Shown here one piece after another: positions 22,901 to 29,428 of a stretch of DNA of 64,000 bases; the first letter of the stretch is position 1; each line of letters begins with the position of its first letter. Source of the stretch: Schistosoma mansoni (taxonomy: Eukaryota; Platyhelminthes; Trematoda; Strigeidida; Schistosomatidae); NCBI RefSeq assembly GCF_000237925.1, contig NC_031498.1, forward strand, positions 454,015-518,014, written 5' to 3'. Under the pieces are notes generated by a model. That model did no database searches, was not told where the DNA came from, and worked only from the letters and a program-made list of their open reading frames with translations. The position numbers and the translations under genes were made by a program.

Positions 22901-25081
22901 CTGAAAACAAAATCAGCCCAAACTCCGGATGGTGATGAACTGTTAGAATACCTTCACTTGTGAATTATTTTATTGATACTAAGTTTCATTGGTTGTTATT
23001 CATGCGTATCTGTTCGTTGTAATAGTGTTCTTTTTTTCTTTGGAATCATGAACCGTTCAACGTTAGACCATCATCGAAAAACTGGAAGCACTTGTTGGCT
23101 GTTTCGTTCTAGTATGGGACTCCACAACAGTGCCCATCCACGACTCATAGGCATGATTAGAATCCAGAACCTTCAGTTTCACGCAAACGTTTAACCTCTA
23201 GGCCAGTGAGTCGGCACCCAAAAATGTTAACGTCTAACTTCAACCAATCAGCGATTCTGCACGACCATCTTCTATGTTCTTCAGTGGTTAACTGCGTCAC
23301 ACCCAACACGGTTGAAATCCACTGGTCACTGCATCACATAAGACCTCCGAGAATTTTCTCTCAAGGCTAGTCCTAATTGTGTGTGCAACTGATGCAGACA
23401 GATATAACTAATATGTTTCACCAGTCGAGAATGGAATGCCTGATGGCAGAAGGTTGAGAAAATTAAAGAGAACGAGAACAGAGGCTTATTGTTATGGGAA
23501 CGAAAGGACAACGAAGTCTGAGATAAATGATGAATATTTTGCAAATGAAGTATTTACTGTATGGTACTCAGATTTCATTAAGACATTCTGTAATGTTGTA
23601 TTGAAGTACATTCGATTGTCCCCATTGGTGTTCTCGTTCACGACATAGTTAGCACTTTTATTGTCTTTGTCCTTAGTCTTATTACTTGCTTTATGGTTGT
23701 TTATGATTTTCCTAGTTGAATAATAACTTGGGTTTTATTTAACTATGTTTACTGATTGCTGATTGACCTGAATGTCAAATTACTAAAAATTCCCTGGTAT
23801 TCTTTATGTTTCCATCGTCCGAAATTTCCACTTTCCTCAGTCAAATACTTACGTTACTTACTTACTTTCGCCTGTTACTCCCAATGGAGCATAGGCCGCC
23901 GACCAGCATTCTCCAACCCACTCTGTCCTGGGCCTTCTTTTCTAGTTCTATCCAGTTCTTGTTCATTCTTCTCAAGTCTGTCTCTATTTCTCGGCGTAAT
24001 GTGTTCTTTGGTCTTCCTCTTCTCCTTTGACCTTCAAGATTCCATGTGAGGGCTTGTCTTGTGACACAATTGGGTGATTTCCTCAATGTGTGTCCTATCC
24101 ACTTCCAGCGCTTCTCCCTGATTTCTTCCTCCGCTGGAATCTGGTTTGTTGTCTCCCACAGTAACTTGTTGCTGATAGTGTCTGGCCAACAGATTCGAAG
24201 TATATTGCGTAGACAACTGTTGATAAACACTTGTATCTTCTGGATGATGGCTTTCGTAGTTCTCCACGCCTCCGCCCCATACAGAAGCACTGTCTTGACA
24301 TTTGTATTGAAAATTCTAACCTTGGTGTTGGTTGACAATTGTTTTGAGCTCCAGATGTTTTTCAGTTGTAAGTATGAATACGTATCCAAAATTGTCTACG
24401 TATACAAACCATTAATTAAAAGTACTTGACATTCGATAGTTCATTGGTACACATTCGAATGAAAATGAATCATGTCAACTGCAATAAAATATTTGTTCAT
24501 TCTAATGTTTAATTTTATCATTTAACATAATTGAAATCATGCGTCAATTGAATCTAGACCACCATGGAAAACCTGGAAGCACTGGACGGCCGTTTCGTTC
24601 TATTATGGGACTCCTCAGCAGTGCTCATCCAAGATCCCGCCTCTCGAGATTCGAACCCAGGACCTATCAGTCTCGCGCCAGAGCACTTAACCGACAGACC
24701 ACTGAGCTGGCCGGCATCCAACGGTGTTAATGTCTAACTTCAACCAATGCACGAAGTTCGAGCAACCATTCACCAATTGTCTTCAGTGCGTTTTTATCTC
24801 ACAACAGACGTGGTTGAACCCCACTGGTCACTGCTTATTATTTAACTTAATATGTCTAATGATAAAATAAATAATTTCTTTGTTTTATCATCTCATTATT
24901 GATCAAGGTTGATGAACTTAACGATCACAAAATGAATTCATCATCATTAAATAAAATAAAATGGAAATCAAATTTACATAAACTAACACTTTTAAAAAAT
25001 GTGGCACAAAATTTTGGCGCGAATACGGAAAATTCAAATCCATTAAAACAATCGCAAGTTATACAAACTGAAAATGATTGA
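1433..25081 (+). CDS. Long multi-exon gene, possible TBC-like protein with coiled-coil tail
   Basis: Exons joined by phase: 1433-1477, 1507-1636, 6361-6723, 7527-7658, 7698-7827, 10299-10576, 13293-13388, 16406-16698, about 20276-20340, 21141-21288 and 24908-25081 (TGA). Most junctions have GTAAGT-, GTATGT- or GTGAGT-like donors and pyrimidine-rich AG acceptors. All phases agree, giving about 617 residues. The first intron is only 29 nt and the fourth is 39 nt; the others carry most of the SINEs in this region. The weakest junction is 16698 to 20276: the stronger acceptor at 20240 has another phase, so a small exon may be missing. [11 protein letters not shown], a CLYAMNYLL segment and [10 protein letters not shown] recall motifs of a TBC (Rab-GAP) fold, but the usual arginine and glutamine fingers are not clear. 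Exon 21141-21288 is a heptad-like coiled coil. The gene is convincing; the family is a guess. Confidence 0.75.
2420..2425 (-). terminator. Polyadenylation signal AATAAA
   Basis: The hexamer AATAAA on the minus strand lies about 60 bases after the stop codon at 2483. The position fits 3' processing of the small nested antisense gene. Confidence 0.45.
2483..2960 (-). CDS. Small nested antisense gene, possible CX9C protein
   Basis: Exon 1 starts at ATG 2960 after a good acceptor (TTATTATTAG) and encodes [18 protein letters not shown], continuing [14 protein letters not shown]. Exon 2 ends at TAA 2485-2483 and encodes a C-terminus with [20 protein letters not shown]. Two splice solutions keep frame: donor 2854 to acceptor 2548 (strong CCTTTTGTAG acceptor, weak donor), or donor GTAAAT at 2863 to a weaker acceptor about 2536. 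The first retains C-x9-C followed by CRKEN, as in one half of small mitochondrial intermembrane-space CX9C proteins; a second CX9C pair is not visible. An AATAAA lies about 60 bases past the stop. The gene sits wholly inside intron 2 of the long plus-strand gene. If exon 1 reads through instead, it stops at 2844. Function is inferred from one motif. Confidence 0.4.
2970..4930. other. Intron sequence without recognised features
   Basis: This is part of the 4.7-kb second intron of the long plus-strand gene. It is AT-rich. I found no coding exon, no repeat family shared with the rest of the window and no RNA gene. Confidence 0.5.
4935..4994. repeat. Compound microsatellite (TTTC/TC)n-(TA)n
   Basis: A TTTC and TC run is followed by about 17 TA units at 4961-4994. 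The TA tract can fold back on itself and is likely to vary in length between individuals. Confidence 0.95.
5935..6115 (-). repeat. F2 hammerhead SINE, degraded
   Basis: The minus strand carries a tRNA-like head (box B near 6060), the hammerhead block and the shared 3' end that in better copies reads GGTGGTCTAGCTTCAATTGA. The catalytic stretch reads CTGAGCA instead of CTGANGA, so the ribozyme is probably dead; GAAA is kept. Confidence 0.75.
6825..7012 (-). repeat. F2 hammerhead SINE
   Basis: An antisense F2 copy with tRNA-like box B (GGTTCGAATCTC on the minus strand), CTGAGGA and GAAA intact. The cleavage-site triplet, GTC in good copies, is changed here and stem I is weakened. It lies in the intron after exon 6361-6723 of the long plus-strand gene. 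Confidence 0.8.
7300..7455 (+). repeat. F1 hammerhead SINE (Smα-like), degraded
   Basis: A diverged sense F1 copy: tRNA-like segment (GATAACGCGATAGAGTTTGA) followed by a hammerhead block in which the core reads CTGACAA and GAAG. No function is expected. Confidence 0.7.
7886..8215. repeat. F2 SINE foldback
   Basis: An antisense F2 copy (from about 7890) continues through its long 5' extension and ends in a sense-strand piece of the F2 3' end (about 8168-8200, TGGTCTAGCTTCAATTGACT). The outer ends are therefore inverted repeats. The hammerhead core of the antisense copy is altered (CTTAGGA). Confidence 0.75.
8732..9026. repeat. Inverted repeat, ~75-bp arms
   Basis: The arm 8732-8806 matches the reverse complement of 8944-9026 with several mismatches; both contain AGATAATTAAAATAACTCAT. 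The central ~140 bases are unique. It may be a small foldback or MITE-like element; no target duplication was found. Confidence 0.6.
9212..9425. repeat. Palindromic F2 SINE pair
   Basis: The left half is the antisense F2 3' end with a degraded hammerhead and the right half is the same sequence in sense orientation. The outer ends (GTTGAATTCATGAG and its complement) match. The two arms are about 100 bp each with almost no spacer, so the locus can form one long hairpin. Confidence 0.8.
9827..9872 (-). ncRNA. Hammerhead ribozyme, F2 type, core intact
   Basis: On the minus strand: stem I GCACTG paired with CAGTGC, core CTGAGGA, stem II GTCCCATAATAGGAC, GAAA, minimal stem III around TGGCCG, and cleavage triplet GTC. 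All residues of the consensus hammerhead core are present. It is a type I layout with a very short stem III, as known for schistosome hammerheads. Confidence 0.75.
9879..10078. other. Assembly gap, 200 N
   Basis: Exactly 200 unknown bases, so probably a placeholder of fixed size; the true length is unknown. It sits in the middle of an inverted F2 pair. Confidence 0.99.
10860..11365. repeat. F1 hammerhead SINE composite, inverted then sense
   Basis: The first part (10860-11040) is an antisense F1 3' end with hammerhead block. The sense 3' tail follows, and then a sense copy with tRNA-like head (box A TATCTGAGTGG, box B GGTTCGAGTCTC) and its own hammerhead block at 11296-11340. In that block stem I is perfect and CTGACGA is intact, but the GAAA position reads TTGA (11323-11326). 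Confidence 0.8.
11655..11745 (-). repeat. F2 SINE fragment, old
   Basis: A short, strongly diverged antisense piece of the F2 hammerhead region with CTCAGCA on the plus strand. Identified by its order of blocks only. Confidence 0.4.
12000..12815 (+). mobile_element. RTE/SR2-type LINE, 5' UTR and endonuclease
   Basis: The 5' end (12000-12060) shares the CCCGGATA and GGTTGGGCATG signature with the copies at 21333 and 41200-41345. The following frames, with several stops and shifts, encode an AP endonuclease. Visible pieces are a start near [41 protein letters not shown], then [15 protein letters not shown] and a late DLNAKV (normally GDFNAKV). The copy ends near 12815, before any reverse transcriptase, so it is truncated and inactive. 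It lies in an intron of the long plus-strand gene. Confidence 0.75.
12815..12915 (-). repeat. R3 repeat fragment
   Basis: Matches the end of the R3 element at 44888-45395 (GACCATGTGAGAGCATTT and CAGGGCATTTGGGGGCG). It abuts the truncated RTE copy. Confidence 0.6.
13535..13800 (-). repeat. F2 SINE, very diverged
   Basis: Order of blocks matches F2 (GAGCACTGGACAACAG, then a hammerhead remnant, then the 5' extension GTGGTTGAACTCCA and TCTCACTAGAACTC). No ribozyme core remains. Confidence 0.5.
14084..14305 (+). other. Unrecognised 73-codon open frame in an intron
   Basis: The frame begins ATGTTTGGTAAAGCTG and encodes a mixed, non-repetitive protein with [15 protein letters not shown] and [14 protein letters not shown]. 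It does not resemble the repeats here, and no splice acceptor or donor was found that would join it to the surrounding gene. It could be a fragment of a retrocopy or mobile element, or chance. Confidence 0.25.
14330..16385. other. Intron with faint SINE remnants
   Basis: Mostly featureless AT-rich intron. Weak tRNA-like or SINE remnants lie at 14715-14820 and 15595-15720. A clearer F2 remnant lies at 16135-16265, where the head is joined directly to CTGAGGAGTC and TCCAGTGCTTCC, i.e. with an internal deletion. Confidence 0.4.
16785..17115 (+). repeat. F1 hammerhead SINE with inverted head
   Basis: The first 140 bases are a near-perfect foldback of the F1 3' tail: GAATCTTCCCATTGATGTTT in one direction and its complement near 16905-16925, joined at GTGCGATATGCAC. 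A full sense copy follows with box A (TAGCTAAGTGG), box B (GGTTCGAGTCCC) and the hammerhead. It begins within 100 bases of the 3' end of exon 16406-16698 of the long plus-strand gene. Confidence 0.85.
17049..17093 (+). ncRNA. Hammerhead ribozyme, F1 (Smα) type, core intact
   Basis: Stem I ATCCAG pairs with CTGGAT, core CTGACGA and GAAA are intact, the minimal stem III is CGCGCG and the cleavage triplet is GTC. Stem II (GCCCCAAATAGGAT) has one mismatch and one wobble. This is the best F1 ribozyme in the window and matches the known Schistosoma Smα hammerhead design. Confidence 0.8.
17120..18160. other. Intron sequence without recognised features
   Basis: About 1 kb of AT-rich intron. I see no open frame, splice-consistent exon or repeat shared with the rest of the window. 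Confidence 0.4.
18164..18541 (+). mobile_element. Probable solo LTR, 378 bp
   Basis: The segment starts TGTTATGTTAAGCCC and ends TTCATCAACA, the TG...CA ends of an LTR, flanked by CGGT on the left and CGGA on the right as a possible short target duplication. No internal region is attached. Family not determined; old solo LTR of a Gypsy-like element is the likely reading. Orientation is assumed from the TG end. Confidence 0.55.
18545..19285. other. Intron sequence without recognised features
   Basis: AT-rich sequence with no coding or repeat signal that I can support. Confidence 0.4.
19290..19585 (+). repeat. F2 hammerhead SINE, long and well preserved
   Basis: A sense copy with the 5' extension (about 19300-19385), tRNA-like head with box A (TAGTCTAGTGGTTAAG) and box B (GGTTCAAATCTC), intact hammerhead, and the 3' end CTTCCAGGTTTTCCATGGTG. 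It is the reference F2 copy in this window. Pol III transcription is possible from the two boxes. Confidence 0.85.
19486..19531 (+). ncRNA. Hammerhead ribozyme, F2 type, core intact
   Basis: Stem I GCACTG/CAGTGC is perfect, the core is CTGAGGA (19492-19498), stem II GTCCCATAATAGGAC, GAAA at 19514-19517, stem III CGGGCG and cleavage expected after C19525 (GTC). All consensus core bases are present. Confidence 0.8.
19790..20130. repeat. F1 SINE chimera, antisense piece fused to sense copy
   Basis: An antisense hammerhead half (19800-19848, GAAA intact but CTGANGA lost at the junction) is fused within the word GGGACTCA to a sense tRNA-like head. The sense copy has its own block at 19938-19982, with CTGACGA intact and TTGA in place of GAAA, followed by the full F1 3' tail. 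Confidence 0.8.
20520..20965. repeat. F2 SINE inverted pair
   Basis: An antisense copy (20525-20690) is followed by a sense copy (about 20740-20960). The antisense copy keeps CTGAGGA, GAAA and an acceptable ATC cleavage triplet but stem I is poorly paired. The sense copy has CTTAGGA and is probably dead. Confidence 0.75.
21333..21500 (+). mobile_element. RTE/SR2-type LINE, 5' end fragment
   Basis: The segment beginning CCTGTAGCCCCTCCGGGAG and containing AGGAGGGTTGGGCATGGGG is the 5' UTR of the RTE-type LINE, as at 12000 and 41200-41345. Only this 5' piece is present, starting about 45 bases after exon 21141-21288. Confidence 0.7.
21785..21905 (-). repeat. F1 SINE fragment, degraded
   Basis: An antisense hammerhead remnant with GAAA kept and the CTGANGA side lost, joined to part of the tRNA-like head (TTTTGCTTCAAACGCCC). 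Confidence 0.6.
22145..22685. repeat. F1 SINE head-to-head pair
   Basis: An antisense copy (22150-22345) and a sense copy (about 22370-22680) meet head to head at their tRNA-like ends with a spacer of about 40 bases. The antisense block (22182-22227) has the TTGA variant; the sense block has CTGACTA and AAAA. Neither ribozyme should work. Confidence 0.85.
23045..23345 (-). repeat. F2 SINE, degraded
   Basis: Antisense F2 with recognisable 3' end, hammerhead remnant, tRNA-like head and 5' extension (CACACCCAACACGGTTGAAA). The core is lost. Confidence 0.65.
23845..24370 (-). mobile_element. RTE/SR2-type LINE, C-terminal end
   Basis: The minus strand encodes the end of the RTE reverse-transcriptase protein in one open frame of about 170 residues: [70 protein letters not shown] and [14 protein letters not shown]. 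The 3' end has the TAAG-repeat tail typical of the family. It is 5'-truncated at 24370, upstream of which only the C-terminal domain would be missing its catalytic part. Confidence 0.9.
24525..24840 (-). repeat. F2 hammerhead SINE, well preserved
   Basis: Antisense full-length F2 copy with 3' end, hammerhead, tRNA-like head and the 5' extension up to CCCACTGGTCACTGCTT. It ends 70 bases before the last exon of the long plus-strand gene. Confidence 0.85.
24579..24624 (-). ncRNA. Hammerhead ribozyme, F2 type, core intact
   Basis: Minus strand: GCACTG/CAGTGC stem I, CTGAGGA, stem II GTCCCATAATAGAAC with one mismatch, GAAA, stem III CGGCCG and GTC cleavage triplet. Confidence 0.75.
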
Positions 25082-25184
25082 ATTATTTAAAAAAAATTAG
25101 AAAAATGATTTTTTGAAATACAGTGATGTTTTAGCAGTTTAACTATTTGACTACATTATTCTATTAAAACCTGTTATAAACTGT

Positions 25185-25525
25185 AGGATACTTGTTATAA
25201 CGATAGGGTTTCTTGTTATAACAGTCCTTTCACTTTTTACACGAATGTGGGACGTTAATTTACCTTAGACGAATATCTACACTAGATTCCCTCCCAGTGT
25301 CGTCTATTCTACAGGACTTCAACACAACTCAGATCAAGAACACGAGATTAGCCTGACTAGGACGTCAATATATTTCCACACCAAAATACGACACAAGGAA
25401 CAGTTAATCAATAACAGTCAATACATAATAAGGATAGGGGAATATATATAACACATATAACACCTGTCATCCTATCTAATGTCTGACTCAGCAAAACAAC
25501 CAATCATTGTATCGGTTATATCGGT
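25185..25525 (+). mobile_element. Probable solo LTR, copy A
   Basis: Shares about 340 bases with 39265-39630, from the GTTATAAC-rich start through GTGGGACGTTAATTTACCTT to TGTCTGACTCA. No coding region is attached to either copy, so both are read as solo LTRs of one old family. It begins about 100 bases after the stop codon of the long plus-strand gene. Exact ends and orientation are uncertain. Confidence 0.5.
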
Positions 25526-25579
25526 GTGAAATAGTTTTACCCCACAAGCACTGTAAAATGGTCACTCAATGAATTGATT

Positions 25580-25760
25580 GACGTTAACTATGCGTACCAT
25601 GGATTCTGGCTGAGTAGTCTGGGAGTTATGCGTCTACGCTCGATATCGAAGGTCCTAGGTTCTATCCCTGGTGGGCACACACTGCTGAGGGAGCCTCAAC
25701 TCAGTGCGAAACTGTTTTCCTGTACTTCCAAGTCTTCAACAGAAGTCTAACTAGGATCAG
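25580..25760 (+). repeat. F2-related SINE, diverged
   Basis: Sense copy with head (GGCTGAGTAGTCTGGGAGTT), a hammerhead-like block CTGCTGAGGGAGCC ... GCGAAACTG and a degraded 3' end. Core not intact. Confidence 0.45.
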
Positions 25761-26114
25761 CTCCTGATTTGAGTATTAATGATCCTACGATATCCTTAAA
25801 ACTCTATACAGGTAATTTCATATTTGTATTGTAGTCAATGTTTTATGAATTATACCAATCAAGTTGGAATTCCATCACTAATTTAAGTTACTTTCTATCG
25901 CAAGATTTATATTATAACGTTAGAGGTGGATGCAGGTGACTGATAGGCAAAACTTGAGCTTCAGTTTCGTACTTTCTATCACATGTCAGAAGTGAATTGT
26001 ACGTGTTATCTAAGTGTTATGACTTCTAAAAGATAGGACGTACGCTAATTCGTTATTGATTTTATGTCCGGCTTTTATCACGTGAATTATCCACCGATTG
26101 AAATATGACTTTTC

Positions 26115-26552
26115 CGATCATAACACTGTGACAAATCAATGAAGTTCGACCAGTATGAGTAGTCCAGCGTCTTTATTGATCCCTTATCCGCCTAGCCCTT
26201 CCAATTGAGTCCAAAAACACCAATTGCAGCTTCTGCTAAGCATACTCCGTTTATATGCTAGACAGACAGACCGCATCGTACCATAAAATAGAAAATAATA
26301 TTTGTACAAGATCAGGCCAAATGTGGCTGTGAATTTGAGATACAATAATCAATAGACTGAATATAATTTAGGAACAGTAATTCGTCTAATAACAATCCAT
26401 GGGTCAAAATGAAGCTTATAATAAGATGAATATAGATATACACAATCTAGTTACTCAATAGTTAAACGATAAGAATATATATAGAATAATAGTCCACTAA
26501 TAGGTCCTGGAAGTTATCCACAGTCATGTCTTCGCTAGGACATAACACTAAG
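26115..26552 (-). mobile_element. Probable LTR, copy 1 of a diverged pair
   Basis: On the minus strand it begins TGTTATGTCC. It is related along its length to 27195-27702 (shared CAAATGTGGCTGTGAAT and CATCGTACCATAAAATAGAA on the plus strand). The two copies are well diverged and only about 640 bases lie between them, with no recognisable element genes, so they are more likely two old solo LTRs or a collapsed element than a whole one. Confidence 0.5.
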
Positions 26553-27194
26553 AGTGAATAATGATTCATGCGGAATTCGAAACTATATTATATATTGTTA
26601 CAATCGCCCGTGCTACTACCAGTGGAACAATTTAATTCACAACTAACTCCTTGTAAGAATGAGTTATTTTCACTCATCAATCATTAAGTGGTGACCATTA
26701 CCATGTTTTCCTAGCCTTTATTGAAGTTCGAATTATATTAACCAAGTTTCTTAATCCGTTCGCAAGAACATTTAGTCTCTAGGCTGAAACTAATTTTAAG
26801 AGATTTTTAATTATGAAATGTCGTCAGTTTACACAATATTGTGTAAATTGTGTAATTTATATGGTCGGTCGATCAACCTTATTTTCGATTATTGTGGCCT
26901 AGTGATGGTTTCTTAATGACATAGAAAGCTCCAAGTGAACGGACCTCTACAGGTCAAATTGTATTTCAGTGAAAACAAGTTTTTATATGTTCAAATCCCT
27001 GAACAATTTAGTATTCGCACTGGGTTATAATGTACAGTAAAATAGTCAATGTTAGCTTTCATAAGGAATGTTCACATTATATGATAAGAACAGAACCGTT
27101 AGACTTGCTTTATCAGAACGACAACGGAAGGATTGTTGACATTGTGATCTTCAACAAAAAATGCGGTTCATTAGGAAATATATGAGTAAGCTTA

Positions 27195-27702
27195 ATCTTT
27201 AATATTCTTTTATTACACCTAACGCAATAAGCCCGCCTATTCGAGACCAGCGATTTATTGATCCGACCAGTGACACACGAAACCCGTACGAGTAGTCTAG
27301 AGTACTTGTCGGTCCTGCTATCTGCCTAGCCCAGCCACTTAAGTCCAGAACACCAATAACAGCCTCTGCAATATGAATCATTATTCTCAAACATACTGGG
27401 TTTATATACCAAACAAACTGACCACATCGTACCATAAAATAGAAAATAACATTTGTAAAAGATTTGGCCAAATGTGGCTGTGAATGTGGGGAACAGTAAT
27501 TAATAGACTGGGTGTAACTCAAGAATGGTAGATCGTACAGTTATAGTCTATGGGTCAAAATCAAGCTTACGATTGGAGGAACACGAATATGAATAGTTTA
27601 GTTACTTAACAATTATACAATAGGAAATATACATATCATATTGGTCCATAAATAGTCCTCAAAAGTTACTACTAATAATTCTCTTCGGGATATAACAGAG
27701 CA
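27195..27702 (-). mobile_element. Probable LTR, copy 2 of a diverged pair
   Basis: Begins TGTTATATCC on the minus strand and is the partner of 26115-26552. Old and fossil; family not determined. Confidence 0.5.
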
Positions 27703-27744
27703 CGAATTATTTAAATCTTAGAACAGAAATAAATTAAGTTCACT

Positions 27745-28060
27745 TAGTATTGTTCGTTTGAATCTTCCCATTGATGTTTAGGACTGCAACTGGTCAGTCT
27801 CTTATTGGCATATGTGAGAAGGTTCAAACAAACAATACTAAGTGAATTTCAACTTCACCCCATTGCACAAGCAAGTGGCTATCAGGACTCAGTAGCTGAG
27901 TAGATAACGTGATGGCATTTGAAGCGAACGGTACTGGGTTCGAATCCCAGAGTGAACATCAACAAGTCTGAGATGCAGGTACATCCAGCTGACGAGTCCC
28001 AAATAGGACTTGACGCACATCCTGGATTCCACTGCTAGCCACTATCCATCTTTGTTTAGA
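27745..28060 (+). repeat. F1 hammerhead SINE with TTGA core
   Basis: Short antisense tail, then a sense tRNA-like head and hammerhead block at 27983-28027. Stem I (ATCCAG/CTGGAT) and CTGACGA are perfect, while the GAAA position reads TTGA (28010-28013). Confidence 0.8.
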
Positions 28061-28114
28061 AATAAATTAACATTAAAATAACGTAACTTCAATTTATTTC
28101 ATTTTTGTTTTGGT

Positions 28115-28395
28115 TGCTTGAATCTTCCCATTGATATTCAGGAATGCAATTGATCAGCCCTTTTTATTGGCATATGTTCATCCTGTGTGGATTCTCTTGA
28201 TATTACCTTAAGTCACAAGCATTATAAGCAGCTAAGTAGGTAACACGATAACGTTTGAAGTGAACGGTATTAGGTTCGAGTCACGGAGTGAACATCAATT
28301 CTAGGATGCAGGTACATTCAGCTGACAAGTCCCAAATAAAACGATACATACTTCCTGGATCCTACTACTGACCATTATCAACTTCAGTTTATTGT
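28115..28395 (+). repeat. F1 SINE, degraded
   Basis: A second F1 copy next to the first, with head (CAGCTAAGTAGGTAACACGA) and block CTGACAA ... GATA. Ribozyme not functional. Confidence 0.65.
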
Positions 28396-28799
28396 TTAGA
28401 TAAAAACAATAATAATAATATAAATAAGGCGTTGTCTCTAACATATAAACCAAGCAAGAATTAATGTTCACTATTCTCACACACACACTTAGTGTTATAT
28501 ACACCAATTTATACAGAATAATAAATTTCAAAGATAAAGATGATTTAATGAATAAGTTGTTTTGATATTTATGTTCCCTCCTTTTTTTAAAAAAAGGATT
28601 ATCAATACTTTACTTTGATCGTAACATAGTAATCAAATGGATTGTTATATTATTATATTTATTATAATTACAACTTCCAAACATCTACAAGTTACAAGAA
28701 TGATGATCACTTGTCCTTAAATTAACATCTTGATAAAGAAAGAAAATTTATTTGTGTTGAGGAAATCCAGAAAATTCCTCGAAAAAGGGAAAAAAAGAG

Positions 28800-29070
28800 G
28801 CTCTGAAAACTCTACGAAACATCTTATCCAATCAGCATTCAATAGAAATTTTGCTAGAAACATCTAGAAATTGAAAAAGTCACATGTCACGTTTCTGGTT
28901 GGATAATTACCTATACTGTTACTATGTAGCAGTAGCGTTCTAGAATTTTATGGAAGCCCACGGCCATCTGAATTGCTATAAAAACCTTAGATTTTCGATA
29001 CCTAAAACATCCAGCTCAGAGAATAAAACTCCATCAAACATTATAACTCTATTTGGTTAAATAGTTTCTT
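28800..29070 (+). mobile_element. Possible solo LTR-like repeat with TATA and poly(A) signal
   Basis: Related, in opposite orientation, to 31735-32110 (shared CCAATCAGC, GCTAGAAACATC, AGTCACATGT and a TATA-like CTATAAA). A TATA box followed within about 60 bases by AATAAA is the layout of an LTR. Old; ends not defined. It lies just upstream of the peroxiredoxin start and could contribute promoter sequence. Confidence 0.4.
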
Positions 29071-29300
29071 TATAAATGGATGTTCCAGAAAAAAAACAAA
29101 AAAGAAACAACAGATAATGATCCCTACTGTACCCATCTACTAAAAATCTTTACAAAATACCACTTCTCATTAAAACAAGAAAAACAAAAAAAGGGCGGAT
29201 ATTTACTTAATTCGTTTATTTTAAAAGTTAACATAAATCTAACCAATAGAATAAAGATCAACGTAAAAAAAAAGAAAAGGATATTTTTTAACAAAGTAAA

Positions 29301-29327
29301 CCCGCCCCCCCCCCTTTTTTTAAAAAA
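29301..29327. repeat. Poly-C/poly-T/poly-A tract
   Basis: CCCG followed by about ten C, seven T and six A, in an A-rich stretch about 100 bases before the peroxiredoxin start codon. Likely prone to sequencing error in length. Confidence 0.9.
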
Positions 29328-29428
29328 TAAGCCAATTACATTCTTCCCTAAGGTAAACTAAGATAACTTGAAGTGTATTTAAAATCTGGTTTCAAAAAAT
29401 TTTTTAGGGTTATTATAAATAATAAAAG

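Noticed and set aside
26115-27702. A whole LTR retroelement between the two LTR copies
   Set aside because: The copies are well diverged and the interval is too short to hold the element genes; better read as fossil LTRs.
29080-29361. Lysine-rich open frame before the peroxiredoxin gene
   Set aside because: Composition follows A-rich and homopolymer sequence; no start context, splice sites or similarity.
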